The notes under the pieces were generated by a model. It searched no databases, was not told the DNA's origin, and saw only the letters and a list, made by a program, of their open reading frames with translations. A stretch of 48,206 nucleotides of DNA from Clostridia bacterium (GTDB lineage Bacteria > Bacillota_A > Clostridia > Oscillospirales > CAG-272), in assembly GCA_017462125.1 (NCBI GenBank), contig JAFTRQ010000089.1:1-48206 (forward strand), in the 5' to 3' direction. The position numbers and the translations under genes were made by a program. Shown here piece after piece: positions 17,329-24,886 of the stretch (the stretch's first letter is position 1; every line of letters begins with the position of its first letter).

Positions 17329-17673
17329 ATGGCTAACGCGCTTGGAATGATTGAGGTCTACGGCTACACGACCTCGATAGTAGTAGCGGACGTCGTTGCA
17401 AAAACGGCAGACGTTAAGGTTGTAGCCATCGATAAGAACAAGCCCGCAAACGCAGAGCAGTGCGCTGTACCGCTGGTTATGGTGGTAAAGTTCATGGGTA
17501 ATGCAGGCGCGGTGCAGTCTGCGCACGACGCAGGCGTTGCGGAGGCAGAGCGCAGAGGACTCTACATCACCTCCAAGGTGATCGCAGGTCTTGACGATCA
17601 GGTTCAGTGGTTCGCCGATCTCACCGCAACAGGCAGAGACAAGCTCCGTAATTTAGACGTGAGCAATGACTAA
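17329..17673 (+). CDS. Divergent BMC-H shell protein
   Basis: This 114-residue single BMC-domain protein starts ALGMIEVYGYTTSIVVADV and keeps the core fold pattern, but the pore segment is replaced by a longer, Cys-containing loop (DKNKPANAEQCAVPLVM). An extra tail of about 20 charged residues ends the protein. It should form hexamers in the shell facets with a different pore from its neighbours. An AGAGGT site precedes the ATG. It is less similar to PduA/PduJ than the next three shell genes. Confidence 0.88.
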   Translation: MANALGMIEVYGYTTSIVVADVVAKTADVKVVAIDKNKPANAEQCAVPLVMVVKFMGNAGAVQSAHDAGVAEAERRGLYITSKVIAGLDDQVQWFADLTATGRDKLRNLDVSND

Positions 17674-17713
17674 GTTTTAAAAAATTTGTATTAATAAAAA
17701 GGAGAATTTTATC

Positions 17714-17989
17714 ATGAATGAAGCATTGGGAATGGTAGAGACCAGAGGTCTCGTAGCAGCAATCGAGGCAGCAGATGCTATGGTTAAGGCAGCAAACGTA
17801 CAGCTTATCGGTTCCGAAAAGATCGGTAGCGGACTCGTATCCGTTATGGTTCGCGGCGACGTTGGCGCGGTAAAGGCAGCAGTTGAGGCAGGCGGTGCAG
17901 CAGCATCCAGACTCGGCGAAGTTATCGCTACACACGTTATCCCCAGACCTCACACCGACGTTAACAAGCTTCTCCCCACACTTGGTTAA
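17714..17989 (+). CDS. BMC-H shell protein, PduA/PduJ-like (copy 1)
   Basis: This 91-residue protein is a canonical hexameric shell subunit: [20 protein letters not shown] at the start, [15 protein letters not shown] and [10 protein letters not shown] at the end. The pore loop is KIGSGLV, as in shell proteins that pass small polar metabolites. It differs from the copy at 18507-18782 at only three residues (Ser/Ala, Arg/Asn, Ile/Val near residues 74-80). An AAAAGGAG site precedes the ATG and is itself repeated in front of copy 2. Confidence 0.95.
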   Translation: MNEALGMVETRGLVAAIEAADAMVKAANVQLIGSEKIGSGLVSVMVRGDVGAVKAAVEAGGAAASRLGEVIATHVIPRPHTDVNKLLPTLG

Positions 17990-17992
17990 TTC

Positions 17993-18106
17993 GTTGCTCC
18001 GCAACAAATTAAACGAAGTTGTCCTGCGGACAAATGAAGCGTTGCTCGCATAAGCTTCGCAACATGAAGCACGCCTTCGGCGTATGAAATGCTTTGCAAG
18101 CAAAGC
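17993..18106 (+). repeat. Array of short hairpins between two shell genes
   Basis: At least five small inverted repeats follow one another: GTTGC/GCAAC (17993-18005), TTGTCC/GGACAA (18019-18033), GAAGC/GCTTC (18036-18058), ACGCC/GGCGT (18071-18083) and GCTTTGC/GCAAAGC (18091-18106). They are separated by recurring (A)TGAAG-like links. It fills the gap between copy 1 and the next BMC-H gene and is not coding in any convincing frame. It could slow nucleases and set relative shell-protein levels. Confidence 0.7.
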
Positions 18107-18150
18107 AACGGAATTTGTCCGCGGGCACCCAAAAGATTGGAGACAAAACT

Positions 18151-18435
18151 ATGGAAAAAGCAATTGCACTGCTTGAAGTTCAAGCTATGGTTACGGCTAT
18201 AGTCGGACTTGACGCAATGGTCAAGGCGGCGGATGTTAAGCTCATCCACGTCGAAAAGCGCTTGGGCGGAAGACTCGTGACAGTTGTTGTTGAAGGTACT
18301 GTTTCGGCAGTTACCGCCGCACTTGAGGCGGGAGTTGAAGCCGCAAAGGCGGTCGGGCACGTGATGTGTCAGGAAGTTATCGCACGTCCTCATCCCGACA
18401 TTGTAAAATTTATCAAAACAGATCCCGGTGTTTGA
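18151..18435 (+). CDS. BMC-H shell protein with variant pore
   Basis: This 94-residue single BMC-domain protein starts EKAIALLEVQAMVTAIVGLD and ends with the typical VIARPHPDIV. The usual GSG pore is replaced by RLGGRLV, placing an arginine at or beside the pore. I chose the start at 18151 because of the GGAG site seven bases upstream; a longer in-frame start at 18094 lies in the hairpin array. It probably makes hexamers with a pore selectivity different from that of the flanking copies. Confidence 0.92.
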   Translation: MEKAIALLEVQAMVTAIVGLDAMVKAADVKLIHVEKRLGGRLVTVVVEGTVSAVTAALEAGVEAAKAVGHVMCQEVIARPHPDIVKFIKTDPGV

Positions 18436-18506
18436 TCGCCGAGTCTGATTTAAGGGTTTAACCCAAACAAATTTTCAAAAAATTTATCCAAAAGGAGAAT
18501 TTTATT

Positions 18507-18782
18507 ATGAACGAAGCTCTTGGAATGGTAGAGACCAGAGGTCTTGTAGCAGCAATCGAGGCAGCAGATGCTATGGTTAAGGCTGCAAACGTACAGCTTA
18601 TCGGCTCTGAGAAGATCGGTAGCGGACTCGTATCCGTTATGGTTCGCGGCGACGTTGGCGCTGTAAAGGCTGCTGTTGAGGCAGGCGGCGCAGCTGCAGC
18701 TAACCTCGGCGAGGTTGTTGCAACCCACGTTATCCCCAGACCCCACACTGACGTTAACAAGCTTCTCCCCACACTCGGCTAA
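18507..18782 (+). CDS. BMC-H shell protein, PduA/PduJ-like (copy 2)
   Basis: This 91-residue shell subunit is almost identical to the product of 17714-17989, including pore loop KIGSGLV and ending [15 protein letters not shown]. The DNA is also highly similar, and the AAAAGGAGAATTTTAT leader is shared, so it looks like a tandem duplication (with the variant BMC-H gene between) or a gene-conversion pair. Two near-identical copies probably raise dosage of the main facet protein. Confidence 0.95.
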   Translation: MNEALGMVETRGLVAAIEAADAMVKAANVQLIGSEKIGSGLVSVMVRGDVGAVKAAVEAGGAAAANLGEVVATHVIPRPHTDVNKLLPTLG

Positions 18783-18806
18783 TATTGTCCGAGCACGAAA
18801 CACGTA

Positions 18807-18842
18807 TGTGTCCTGCCCGAGCACTTTTTCGGGCGGGACACA
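18807..18842 (+). repeat. Strong hairpin after shell gene cluster
   Basis: Fourteen-base arms at 18807-18820 and 18829-18842 (core TGCCCGA/TCGGGCG) pair with one wobble. No U-run follows, so it looks like an RNA-stability or attenuation element within the operon. Another inverted repeat, ACTTTCTTT/AAAGAAAG-like, follows near 18932-18950. The 220-base gap before pduL holds no gene I can support. Confidence 0.65.
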
Positions 18843-19001
18843 CTACCGCCGTATGATTTTCGTATAAAGGCATTGGATCATTCACTTCCCCACTTTCAAG
18901 GGTGATGCGTCTGCTATGTGACCGCCTTCCTACTTTCTTTTCAAAGAAAGCAGTGTCTTCATATGAAAATTATCGCAAATAATCGAAAGGAACATAGAAA
19001 A

Positions 19002-19661
19002 ATGAGCATTTCGACACAGGATATTGAAAACATCGTAAAAAAGATCGTATCCGAAATGACAGAGACCCCCGAAGCAGCAAACAAAGGCAATGAGATCCCC
19101 GTAGGTATCTCCAACCGTCATATTCACTTGACCAAGGAAGACCTCGAGACTCTCTTCGGCCCCGGCTACGAGCTGACACATCTGAAGGATCTTTCCCAGC
19201 CCGGTCAGTATGCATGTAAGGAGACCTTGACGATCGTCGGTCCCTCTATGAGAGCGATTGAGGGCGTTCGTGTGCTTGGTCCTCTCCGTAAGGCAAGCCA
19301 GGTTGAAATTTCGGTTACCGACTCCTACGTTCTCAAGGTAAAGCCCCCCGTTCGCGAGTCGGGTAGCCTCGTAGGCAGCTCCCCTATTACCATTATCGGC
19401 CCTAAGGGTATTGTCAGACTCTCTCAGGGATGCATCATCGCAAACCGTCACATCCATATGAGCCCCGATGACGCCGCACATTTCGGCGTGAAGGACGGCG
19501 ATTACATCGACGTTGACGCTATGAGCGGCACCAAGAGAACTCGCTGGTTTGACGTTCAGGTCAGAGTTCATCCTGATTTCCGTCTTGAAATGCACGTTGA
19601 TACCGATGATGCCAACGCAGTCGGCTTCAAAAACGGCTCTACCGTTACTCCTGTAAAATAA
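19002..19661 (+). CDS. pduL: PduL-type phosphotransacylase
   Basis: This 219-residue enzyme exchanges CoA for phosphate on propionyl-CoA, releasing CoA inside the organelle for the aldehyde dehydrogenase. The N-terminal helix (SISTQDIENIVKKIVSEM, 2-19) is an encapsulation peptide. Two histidine-rich metal motifs, SNRHIHLT and ANRHIHMS, mark the two PduL beta-barrels. I chose 19002 because of the AAAGGAA site upstream and because the encapsulation helix begins there; an upstream in-frame ATG at 18918 falls in a hairpin region. It is unrelated to the usual Pta enzyme. Confidence 0.95.
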   Translation: MSISTQDIENIVKKIVSEMTETPEAANKGNEIPVGISNRHIHLTKEDLETLFGPGYELTHLKDLSQPGQYACKETLTIVGPSMRAIEGVRVLGPLRKASQVEISVTDSYVLKVKPPVRESGSLVGSSPITIIGPKGIVRLSQGCIIANRHIHMSPDDAAHFGVKDGDYIDVDAMSGTKRTRWFDVQVRVHPDFRLEMHVDTDDANAVGFKNGSTVTPVK

Positions 19662-19672
19662 GGAGGAGAAAA

Positions 19673-19936
19673 ATGCTTAAAGGAAAAGTAATTGGAAATA
19701 TTGTATCGACCAACAAGCTTGACAAGCTGATCGGCTACAAGTTTCTCGAGGTGCGCATTATCGAAAACAACGAGCTGACCGATAAATACATCGTCGCGGT
19801 TGACCGTACGGTCAGCGCAGGCATCGGCGAGGAGGTTCTTGTAACCACGGGAAGCAGCGCAAGAGTTGCCGTTGGGGACGAATACTCCCCCGTTGACGCC
19901 GTTGTCGTCGGCGTAGTCGATAAAAAGCAGAATTAA
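19673..19936 (+). CDS. BMC-P pentameric vertex protein (EutN/CcmL/PduN family)
   Basis: This 87-residue protein has the family pattern KGKVIGNIVSTNKLDKLIGYK at the N-terminus and VDAVVVGVVD at the C-terminus. It forms pentamers that cap the vertices of the polyhedral shell. It follows pduL by 11 bases with an AGGAGG site. It is the only BMC-P gene here, so a simple closed shell would depend on it. Confidence 0.95.
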   Translation: MLKGKVIGNIVSTNKLDKLIGYKFLEVRIIENNELTDKYIVAVDRTVSAGIGEEVLVTTGSSARVAVGDEYSPVDAVVVGVVDKKQN

Positions 19937-19970
19937 TTAAGTACACAGCTTTTATTATAAGAGGATAACT

Positions 19971-21302
19971 ATGTCTTTAGACGAATTAAGAAAAATTATG
20001 CAAGACCACAGCATCGTCGGCGCAGGTGGTGCGGGATTCCCTTCCTATGCCAAGCTTGCCGAGGGCGCTGAGCTGCTCGTCATCAACTGTGCGGAATGCG
20101 AGCCCTTGATCTACACCGACTTCATGCTTATGCGCGAGAAGATGGACAAGATCGTTGGAGGTGCGCAGATCGTTATGGAAAAGACGGGTATGAAGCACAC
20201 CTATATCTCTATCAAGGAGCATAGAGGTCATATGCTGGGCTACACCGACGGTCAGGTTTTGGGTGAGCACGTAACGGTTAAGCTTTTGCCCAACGTTTAC
20301 CCTATGGGTGACGAGATCAATTTGATCTACGAGACCACGGGTAGGCTTGTACAGCCCGGAAAGCTGCCCATTAGCGAGGGTATCATCGTATTCAACGGAG
20401 AAACCGTATACAATGTATGGCGCGCGTACAATATGCATCGTCCCGTGGTATCCGACTGGTTCACCATTGGCGGCGACCTGCCTCAGAGATACGTGGTCAA
20501 GACCCCTATCGGAACAAGACTTAAGGACGTTTTCGATCAGCTCGGCATCATCTTTAACGAGGAAACGCATACGCTGATCAATGGCGGACCCTCTATGGGT
20601 AAGGTTGACAGCCTGGCTACTGCTATCGTAGAAAAGACCTCCAAGAGCTTTTTGATCATTCCTAATACCGCGCGTGCGGCAATGAACAAAAAGGTAGCTA
20701 TAGACGATATGCTTCGCAGAGCCGCATCCGCTTGCTGCGGATGCTCGCGTTGTACCGAAATGTGTCCGAGACACACTTTGGGTTATCCCATCGAGCCTCA
20801 CAAAATGATCAGAGTTGCCAACGGAAGCGCGGCGGCAGATCATCCCGAATTGATCACCACGGCAACGCTCTGTTGCTCCTGCGGCATTTGTGCTGAGGTC
20901 TGCTGTCAGGAGATCTCTCCCAAGGATGTGATCCTGAATCTGAAGGGCATTCTCGCTAAGAACAAGATGCGCTTCACCCCCGGCAACGAGGTTTACAAGG
21001 TCTCTGAGGACCGCCCCTACCGCATGATTTCGTCCCACAAATGGGAGGATATGCTGGGTGTTCACAAGTTCGACGTTGTACCCGAATTCGTCTTTGAAAA
21101 GCTGAAGGTCAAGAGAGTGGAAATCCCTATGGCGAGCCACATCGGAGCCAAGGCGATCCCTGTAGTCAAGGTGGGCGACATGGTCGAGGAAGCACAGCTG
21201 ATCGCCAACGCGGCGGAAGGACTTTCGGTTCCTCAGTATGCGTCTATGGCAGGTAAGGTAACCTACGTTGACCAAAACAAGGTCGTCATTGAAGCAATTT
21301 GA
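19971..21302 (+). CDS. pduS: PduS-like RnfC-related flavo-iron-sulfur protein
   Basis: This 443-residue protein resembles RnfC/NuoF-type electron carriers. A glycine-rich nucleotide site, GAGGAGFPSY, is at 17-26. Two [4Fe-4S] ligand sets lie at CCGCSRCTEMCP (from residue 255) and CCSCGICAEVCC (from residue 301), and a lipoyl-like/SLBB C-terminal region ends the protein. In Pdu organelles PduS reduces cobalamin, but this locus uses a B12-independent dehydratase, so here it more likely shuttles electrons between NADH and the shell or the cytosol, perhaps through the Fe-S site predicted in the next protein. Confidence 0.93.
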   Translation: MSLDELRKIMQDHSIVGAGGAGFPSYAKLAEGAELLVINCAECEPLIYTDFMLMREKMDKIVGGAQIVMEKTGMKHTYISIKEHRGHMLGYTDGQVLGEHVTVKLLPNVYPMGDEINLIYETTGRLVQPGKLPISEGIIVFNGETVYNVWRAYNMHRPVVSDWFTIGGDLPQRYVVKTPIGTRLKDVFDQLGIIFNEETHTLINGGPSMGKVDSLATAIVEKTSKSFLIIPNTARAAMNKKVAIDDMLRRAASACCGCSRCTEMCPRHTLGYPIEPHKMIRVANGSAAADHPELITTATLCCSCGICAEVCCQEISPKDVILNLKGILAKNKMRFTPGNEVYKVSEDRPYRMISSHKWEDMLGVHKFDVVPEFVFEKLKVKRVEIPMASHIGAKAIPVVKVGDMVEEAQLIANAAEGLSVPQYASMAGKVTYVDQNKVVIEAI

Positions 21303-21337
21303 CCGTTTAATTACAGAAAGGTATAGGAATTACATAA

Positions 21338-21883
21338 ATGTATCAAGCAATTGGTGTAATTGAACTTAAAAGCATAGCAAAGGGTATCGAGGCAACCGAC
21401 GCGGCGCTCAAAAGCGCAGGTGTATCGGTAGTAACCGCACACGCGGCTTGCCCCGGTAAATACGAGATCATTCTGACAGGCACGATTTCCAACGTGTCCA
21501 GCGCGGTTGATCACGTAAAAAGCCGTTTTGACGAGAAGCTTGTTGACTCTTCCATTATGGGTCGCGTCGATCCTCAGGTCATCACCGCTCTCTTCGGAAC
21601 CGCTCCCGCCGAGAAAAAGGGCAGTCTCGGTATTATTGAGACCTTCTCCGCCGCTTCTATTATTAAAGCGGCCGATATCGCGGTCAAAACCGCAAAGGTC
21701 TCGATCTTCGAGCTCCGTACCTCCCGCGGTATGGGCGGTAAGGGCATCTGCCTCGTAACCGGTGACGTCGGTGACGTTACTGCCGCAGTTGAAGCAGGTG
21801 CACAGCACGCAAAGGATCAGGGCGTTTTCTTCGGCAGCTCCGTTATCGCAGCTCCCCACGCCGAGCTCTGGGATCAGATTTAA
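21338..21883 (+). CDS. pduT: BMC-T tandem-domain shell protein, PduT-like
   Basis: This 181-residue protein carries two BMC domains (about 3-85 and 96-178) and would form pseudohexameric trimers. Cys38 in AACPGKY sits at the position known in PduT to bind a [4Fe-4S] cluster at the trimer pore. The preceding PduS-like gene fits an electron conduit through the shell. The upstream AGAAAGG site is far from the ATG; ATAGGA is a nearer alternative. Confidence 0.93.
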   Translation: MYQAIGVIELKSIAKGIEATDAALKSAGVSVVTAHAACPGKYEIILTGTISNVSSAVDHVKSRFDEKLVDSSIMGRVDPQVITALFGTAPAEKKGSLGIIETFSAASIIKAADIAVKTAKVSIFELRTSRGMGGKGICLVTGDVGDVTAAVEAGAQHAKDQGVFFGSSVIAAPHAELWDQI

Positions 21884-21898
21884 GATCAAAGGATGCGT

Positions 21899-21930
21899 TC
21901 GAGAAACTTTTTTTGAAAAAAGTTTCTCGA
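21899..21930 (+). repeat. Long hairpin, dispersed family copy B
   Basis: Fifteen-base arms at 21899-21913 and 21916-21930 form a near loop-less stem ending in a T-run/A-run tip. The 3' side carries CTTCAAAAAACTTCAA (21934-21949). It lies 16 bases after the BMC-T stop, upstream of the glycyl radical enzyme gene. Downstream bases (AAGGATAGT, then GAA.TAC.GAC.GTTTA) recur after copy D. Confidence 0.75.
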
Positions 21931-22107
21931 GCTCTTCAAAAAACTTCAATAAGGATAGTTTGAAATACGGACAGTTTAGGTTATAAAACGGTGGCGGTAT
22001 TTGCGTTGTCCTTCTGCTATCGCGTTGATAGTTATTATTAAACGTATATTTAGAGTTTCCCCCCTATAAATTCGCTCCCATAATTTTTCAGAAAGTTTTT
22101 GGGAGAT

Positions 22108-22137
22108 TTGGAACCCTTTTTTCAAAAAGGGTTCCAA
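22108..22137 (+). repeat. Long hairpin, dispersed family copy C
   Basis: Arms TTGGAACCCTTTTT (22108-22121) and AAAAAGGGTTCCAA (22124-22137) pair perfectly. GAAAGTTTTTGGGAG lies on the 5' side, the opposite orientation to copy B. The stem ends 19 bases before the ATG of the glycyl radical enzyme, next to its AAAGGAG site. Confidence 0.75.
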
Positions 22138-22156
22138 GAAAAAGGAGAAAAAAACT

Positions 22157-24688
22157 ATGAGTCAGATTAAATTCGTAATAGAAAAGAGTCCGAGAATTCA
22201 GAGGCTCATCGATCATCTCTATGCCAATATGCCCGAGATCGAGGCAGACAGAGCCGAGCTGATCACCGAAAGCTACAAGGAGACCGAGGGACTTCCCATC
22301 GTCAAGCGTCGCTCCAAGGCTTTCCGTCACATTATGGAGAACATTCCGATCGTCATCCGTCCCGACGAGCTGATCGTAGGAAGCAACTCCATCGCCCCCA
22401 GAGGATGCCAGACCTTCCCCGAGTATTCCTTTGAGTGGCTTGAAAAAGAATACGACACGGTTGCCTCCCGTGAGGCTGATCCGTTCTACATATCCCCCTC
22501 CACCGTTGAGAGATTGAAAAAGGTTTATCCTTATTGGAAGGGTAAGACCGTCAGCGACCTTGCGGCTCAGTCTATGGACCCTGAGGTTCTTGACGTATTT
22601 ATGAACCACGGTATCTTTACCGTCGGTAACTACTTCTACAACGGTATCGGTCACATTAACGTTGACTACGCCAAGGTTCTGAACAAGGGACTTGAGGGTG
22701 TTATGGAGGAGACACGCGAGGCACTCTCCAAGCTTTATATCGGAAACGGTGACTATCTCCGCCGCAAGAATTTCTTAGAATCCGTGCTTGAGAGCTGTGA
22801 GGCGGTCATCACCTATGCGAGAAGATATTCCGACCTTGCGCTGAAGGAAGCGCAGGAATGCAATGACAGCATCCGCAGGGCCGAGCTTCTCAGAATCGCC
22901 GAAAACTGTGACAGAGTACCCGCCAAGCCCGCCAGAGATTTCTTTGAGGCTTGTCAGTCCTTCTGGTTCATTCAGCAGCTTCTGCAGTGCGAGTCCAGCG
23001 GACACTCTATCTCTCCCGGACGCTTCGACCAATATATGTACCCCTTCTTCAAGAGCGATCTTGATGCAGGTAAGATCACCCACGAGCAGGCGCAGGAATA
23101 CATCGATTGTATTTGGGTCAAGCTCAACGACCTCAACAAGGTCAGAGACGCGGCATCTGCCGAGGGCTTTGCAGGCTACGGTCTGTTCCAGAACCTGATC
23201 GTCGGCGGACAGAACGAGGAAGGCGTTGACGTAACCAACGATCTTTCTTATATGTGTCTTGAGGCAACGGTTCACGTTCGTCTCCCTCAGCCCTCCCTTT
23301 CGATCCGTGTTTGGAACTGCACTCCTCACGATCTGCTTATCAAGGCGGCAGCCGTTACCCGTGAGGGTCTCGGTGTTCCCGCATTCTATAACGACGAGGT
23401 TATCATTCCCTCGATTATGTCCCGCGGACTTACCCTTGAGGACGCTCGCGACTACTGTATCATCGGTTGCGTTGAGCCCCAGAAGGGCGCTCGTACCGAC
23501 GGCTGGCACGACGCAGCATTCTTCAATATGTGCCGTCCTCTCGAGCTTGTTTTCTCCAACGGTATGGACAAGGGCGAGCTGATCGGTCTCCAGACCGGTG
23601 ACGTCGAGAAGATGACCACCTTTGAGGAATTCTTCGAGGCTTACAAGGCTCAGCAGCTCCACTTCATCGAAATGATGGTTCATGCCGACAACGCAGTTGA
23701 CTACGCTCACAGCGTTCGTTGTCCTCTTCCCTTCCAGTCCTGCCTCTGCAACGACTGTATTGAAAAGGGTATCTCTCTTCAGGAGGGCGGCGCGCACTAC
23801 AACTTTACAGGTCCTCAGGGCTTTGGTATCGCTAATATGACCGACGCGCTCCTCGCAATGAAGACACTCGTTTTCGAGGAGAAGAAGGTCACTATGGCAG
23901 AGATGAAGCAGGCACTTGCCGACAACTTCGGTAAGGGATACATCCCCAAGAAGGCACTTGAGCTGACCACTGAGGTGGCAAAGCAGCTTGACGAGAGCGG
24001 CGTTGAGGTTACCGCCGATACTGTTAAGCAGATCTACACCACCTTTACCGAGGCATCTCACATCTCCGCCGACAAAAAGGCAAGATATAACGAGATCCTT
24101 GATATGATCAATGCGCTTCCCAAGTACGGTAACGATATTCCCGAGGTTGACGCATTCGCTCGTGAGGTTGGTAACACCTACACCAAGCCCTTCGAGCACT
24201 TTACCAACAACCGTGGCGGCATCTTCCAGGCGGGTCTTTACCCCGTTTCAGCAAACGTTCCGCTCGGCTACCAGACCGGCGCGACCCCCGACGGCAGACT
24301 TGCTTACACTCCCATCGCGGACGGCGTAGGCCCCGCATCGGGCAGAGACGTGAAGGGTCCCACAGCAACCGCAAACTCGGTTGCAAAGCTCGACCACGGA
24401 ATCGCTTCCAACGGTACGCTCTTTAATCAGAAGTTCCATCCCTCGGCTCTCTCCGGCATGGCGAGCCTTGAGAAATTCGTGGCATATCTCCGCGGATACT
24501 TCGATCAGAAGGGTATGCACGTTCAGTATAACGTCGTTTCCAAGGAAACACTTATCGACGCACAGAATAACCCCGAGAAATACAAGACTCTCGTAGTCAG
24601 AGTCGCAGGCTACAGCGCACTCTTTACCACCCTCTCCCGCTCGCTTCAGGACGATATCATCAACCGTACCGAGCAAGGCGGACTTTAA
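22157..24688 (+). CDS. Glycyl radical diol dehydratase (B12-independent 1,2-propanediol dehydratase)
   Basis: This 843-residue enzyme should convert 1,2-propanediol to propionaldehyde by radical chemistry. Active-site cysteine and general-base Glu are Cys438 and Glu440 in GCVEPQK; the radical glycine is Gly818 in RVAGYS, 25 residues from the end. Diol-dehydratase features are His166 (GIGHINVDY), His283-Ser284 (SGHSIS) and Asp452 (GWHDAAF). These match, by spacing, the substrate contacts of Clostridium butyricum glycerol dehydratase and Roseburia propanediol dehydratase and argue against choline lyase. No N-terminal encapsulation helix is evident. Long hairpins bracket the gene on both sides. 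It is the signature enzyme of the organelle. Confidence 0.95.
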   Translation: MSQIKFVIEKSPRIQRLIDHLYANMPEIEADRAELITESYKETEGLPIVKRRSKAFRHIMENIPIVIRPDELIVGSNSIAPRGCQTFPEYSFEWLEKEYDTVASREADPFYISPSTVERLKKVYPYWKGKTVSDLAAQSMDPEVLDVFMNHGIFTVGNYFYNGIGHINVDYAKVLNKGLEGVMEETREALSKLYIGNGDYLRRKNFLESVLESCEAVITYARRYSDLALKEAQECNDSIRRAELLRIAENCDRVPAKPARDFFEACQSFWFIQQLLQCESSGHSISPGRFDQYMYPFFKSDLDAGKITHEQAQEYIDCIWVKLNDLNKVRDAASAEGFAGYGLFQNLIVGGQNEEGVDVTNDLSYMCLEATVHVRLPQPSLSIRVWNCTPHDLLIKAAAVTREGLGVPAFYNDEVIIPSIMSRGLTLEDARDYCIIGCVEPQKGARTDGWHDAAFFNMCRPLELVFSNGMDKGELIGLQTGDVEKMTTFEEFFEAYKAQQLHFIEMMVHADNAVDYAHSVRCPLPFQSCLCNDCIEKGISLQEGGAHYNFTGPQGFGIANMTDALLAMKTLVFEEKKVTMAEMKQALADNFGKGYIPKKALELTTEVAKQLDESGVEVTADTVKQIYTTFTEASHISADKKARYNEILDMINALPKYGNDIPEVDAFAREVGNTYTKPFEHFTNNRGGIFQAGLYPVSANVPLGYQTGATPDGRLAYTPIADGVGPASGRDVKGPTATANSVAKLDHGIASNGTLFNQKFHPSALSGMASLEKFVAYLRGYFDQKGMHVQYNVVSKETLIDAQNNPEKYKTLVVRVAGYSALFTTLSRSLQDDIINRTEQGGL

Positions 24689-24707
24689 GAGGCGCAAAAG
24701 GAGGCGT

Positions 24708-24741
24708 GCGAGAACCTTTTTTAGGCAAAAAAGGTTCTCGC
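24708..24741 (+). repeat. Long hairpin, dispersed family copy D
   Basis: Fifteen-base arms GCGAGAACCTTTTTT (24708-24722) and AAAAAAGGTTCTCGC (24727-24741) lie 20 bases after the glycyl radical enzyme stop. CTCCCAAAAGCCTTCAA follows on the 3' side, then AAGGATAGT with a stretch similar to that after copy B. The remaining 100 bases before the activase gene are AT-rich and hold no gene. Confidence 0.75.
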
Positions 24742-24886
24742 GCTCTCCCAAAAGCCTTCAAGAAGGATAGTCGGAATTACAGACGGTTTATATCACTAAA
24801 TGGTGAAAAACCTTGAATAAGGGCAATAATGCCGAGGTATTATTTTCCTTATTTGAAGTTTTGAAAAATCTTAGAAAGGGATAATC

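Noticed and set aside
17993..18106. Possible CRISPR-like array
   Set aside because: The repeats are different short palindromes with irregular spacing, not identical repeats with unique spacers, and no cas gene is near.
18094..18150. Longer N-terminus for the variant BMC-H protein
   Set aside because: It would translate the hairpin array; the GGAG site and the family start both point to 18151.
18918..19001. Longer N-terminus for PduL
   Set aside because: The upstream start has no ribosome binding site and lies in a repeat; the encapsulation helix begins exactly at 19002.
19971..21302. Cobalamin reductase serving a B12 diol dehydratase
   Set aside because: No B12 dehydratase, reactivase or cobalamin adenosyltransferase gene is in the locus; the dehydratase is a glycyl radical enzyme.
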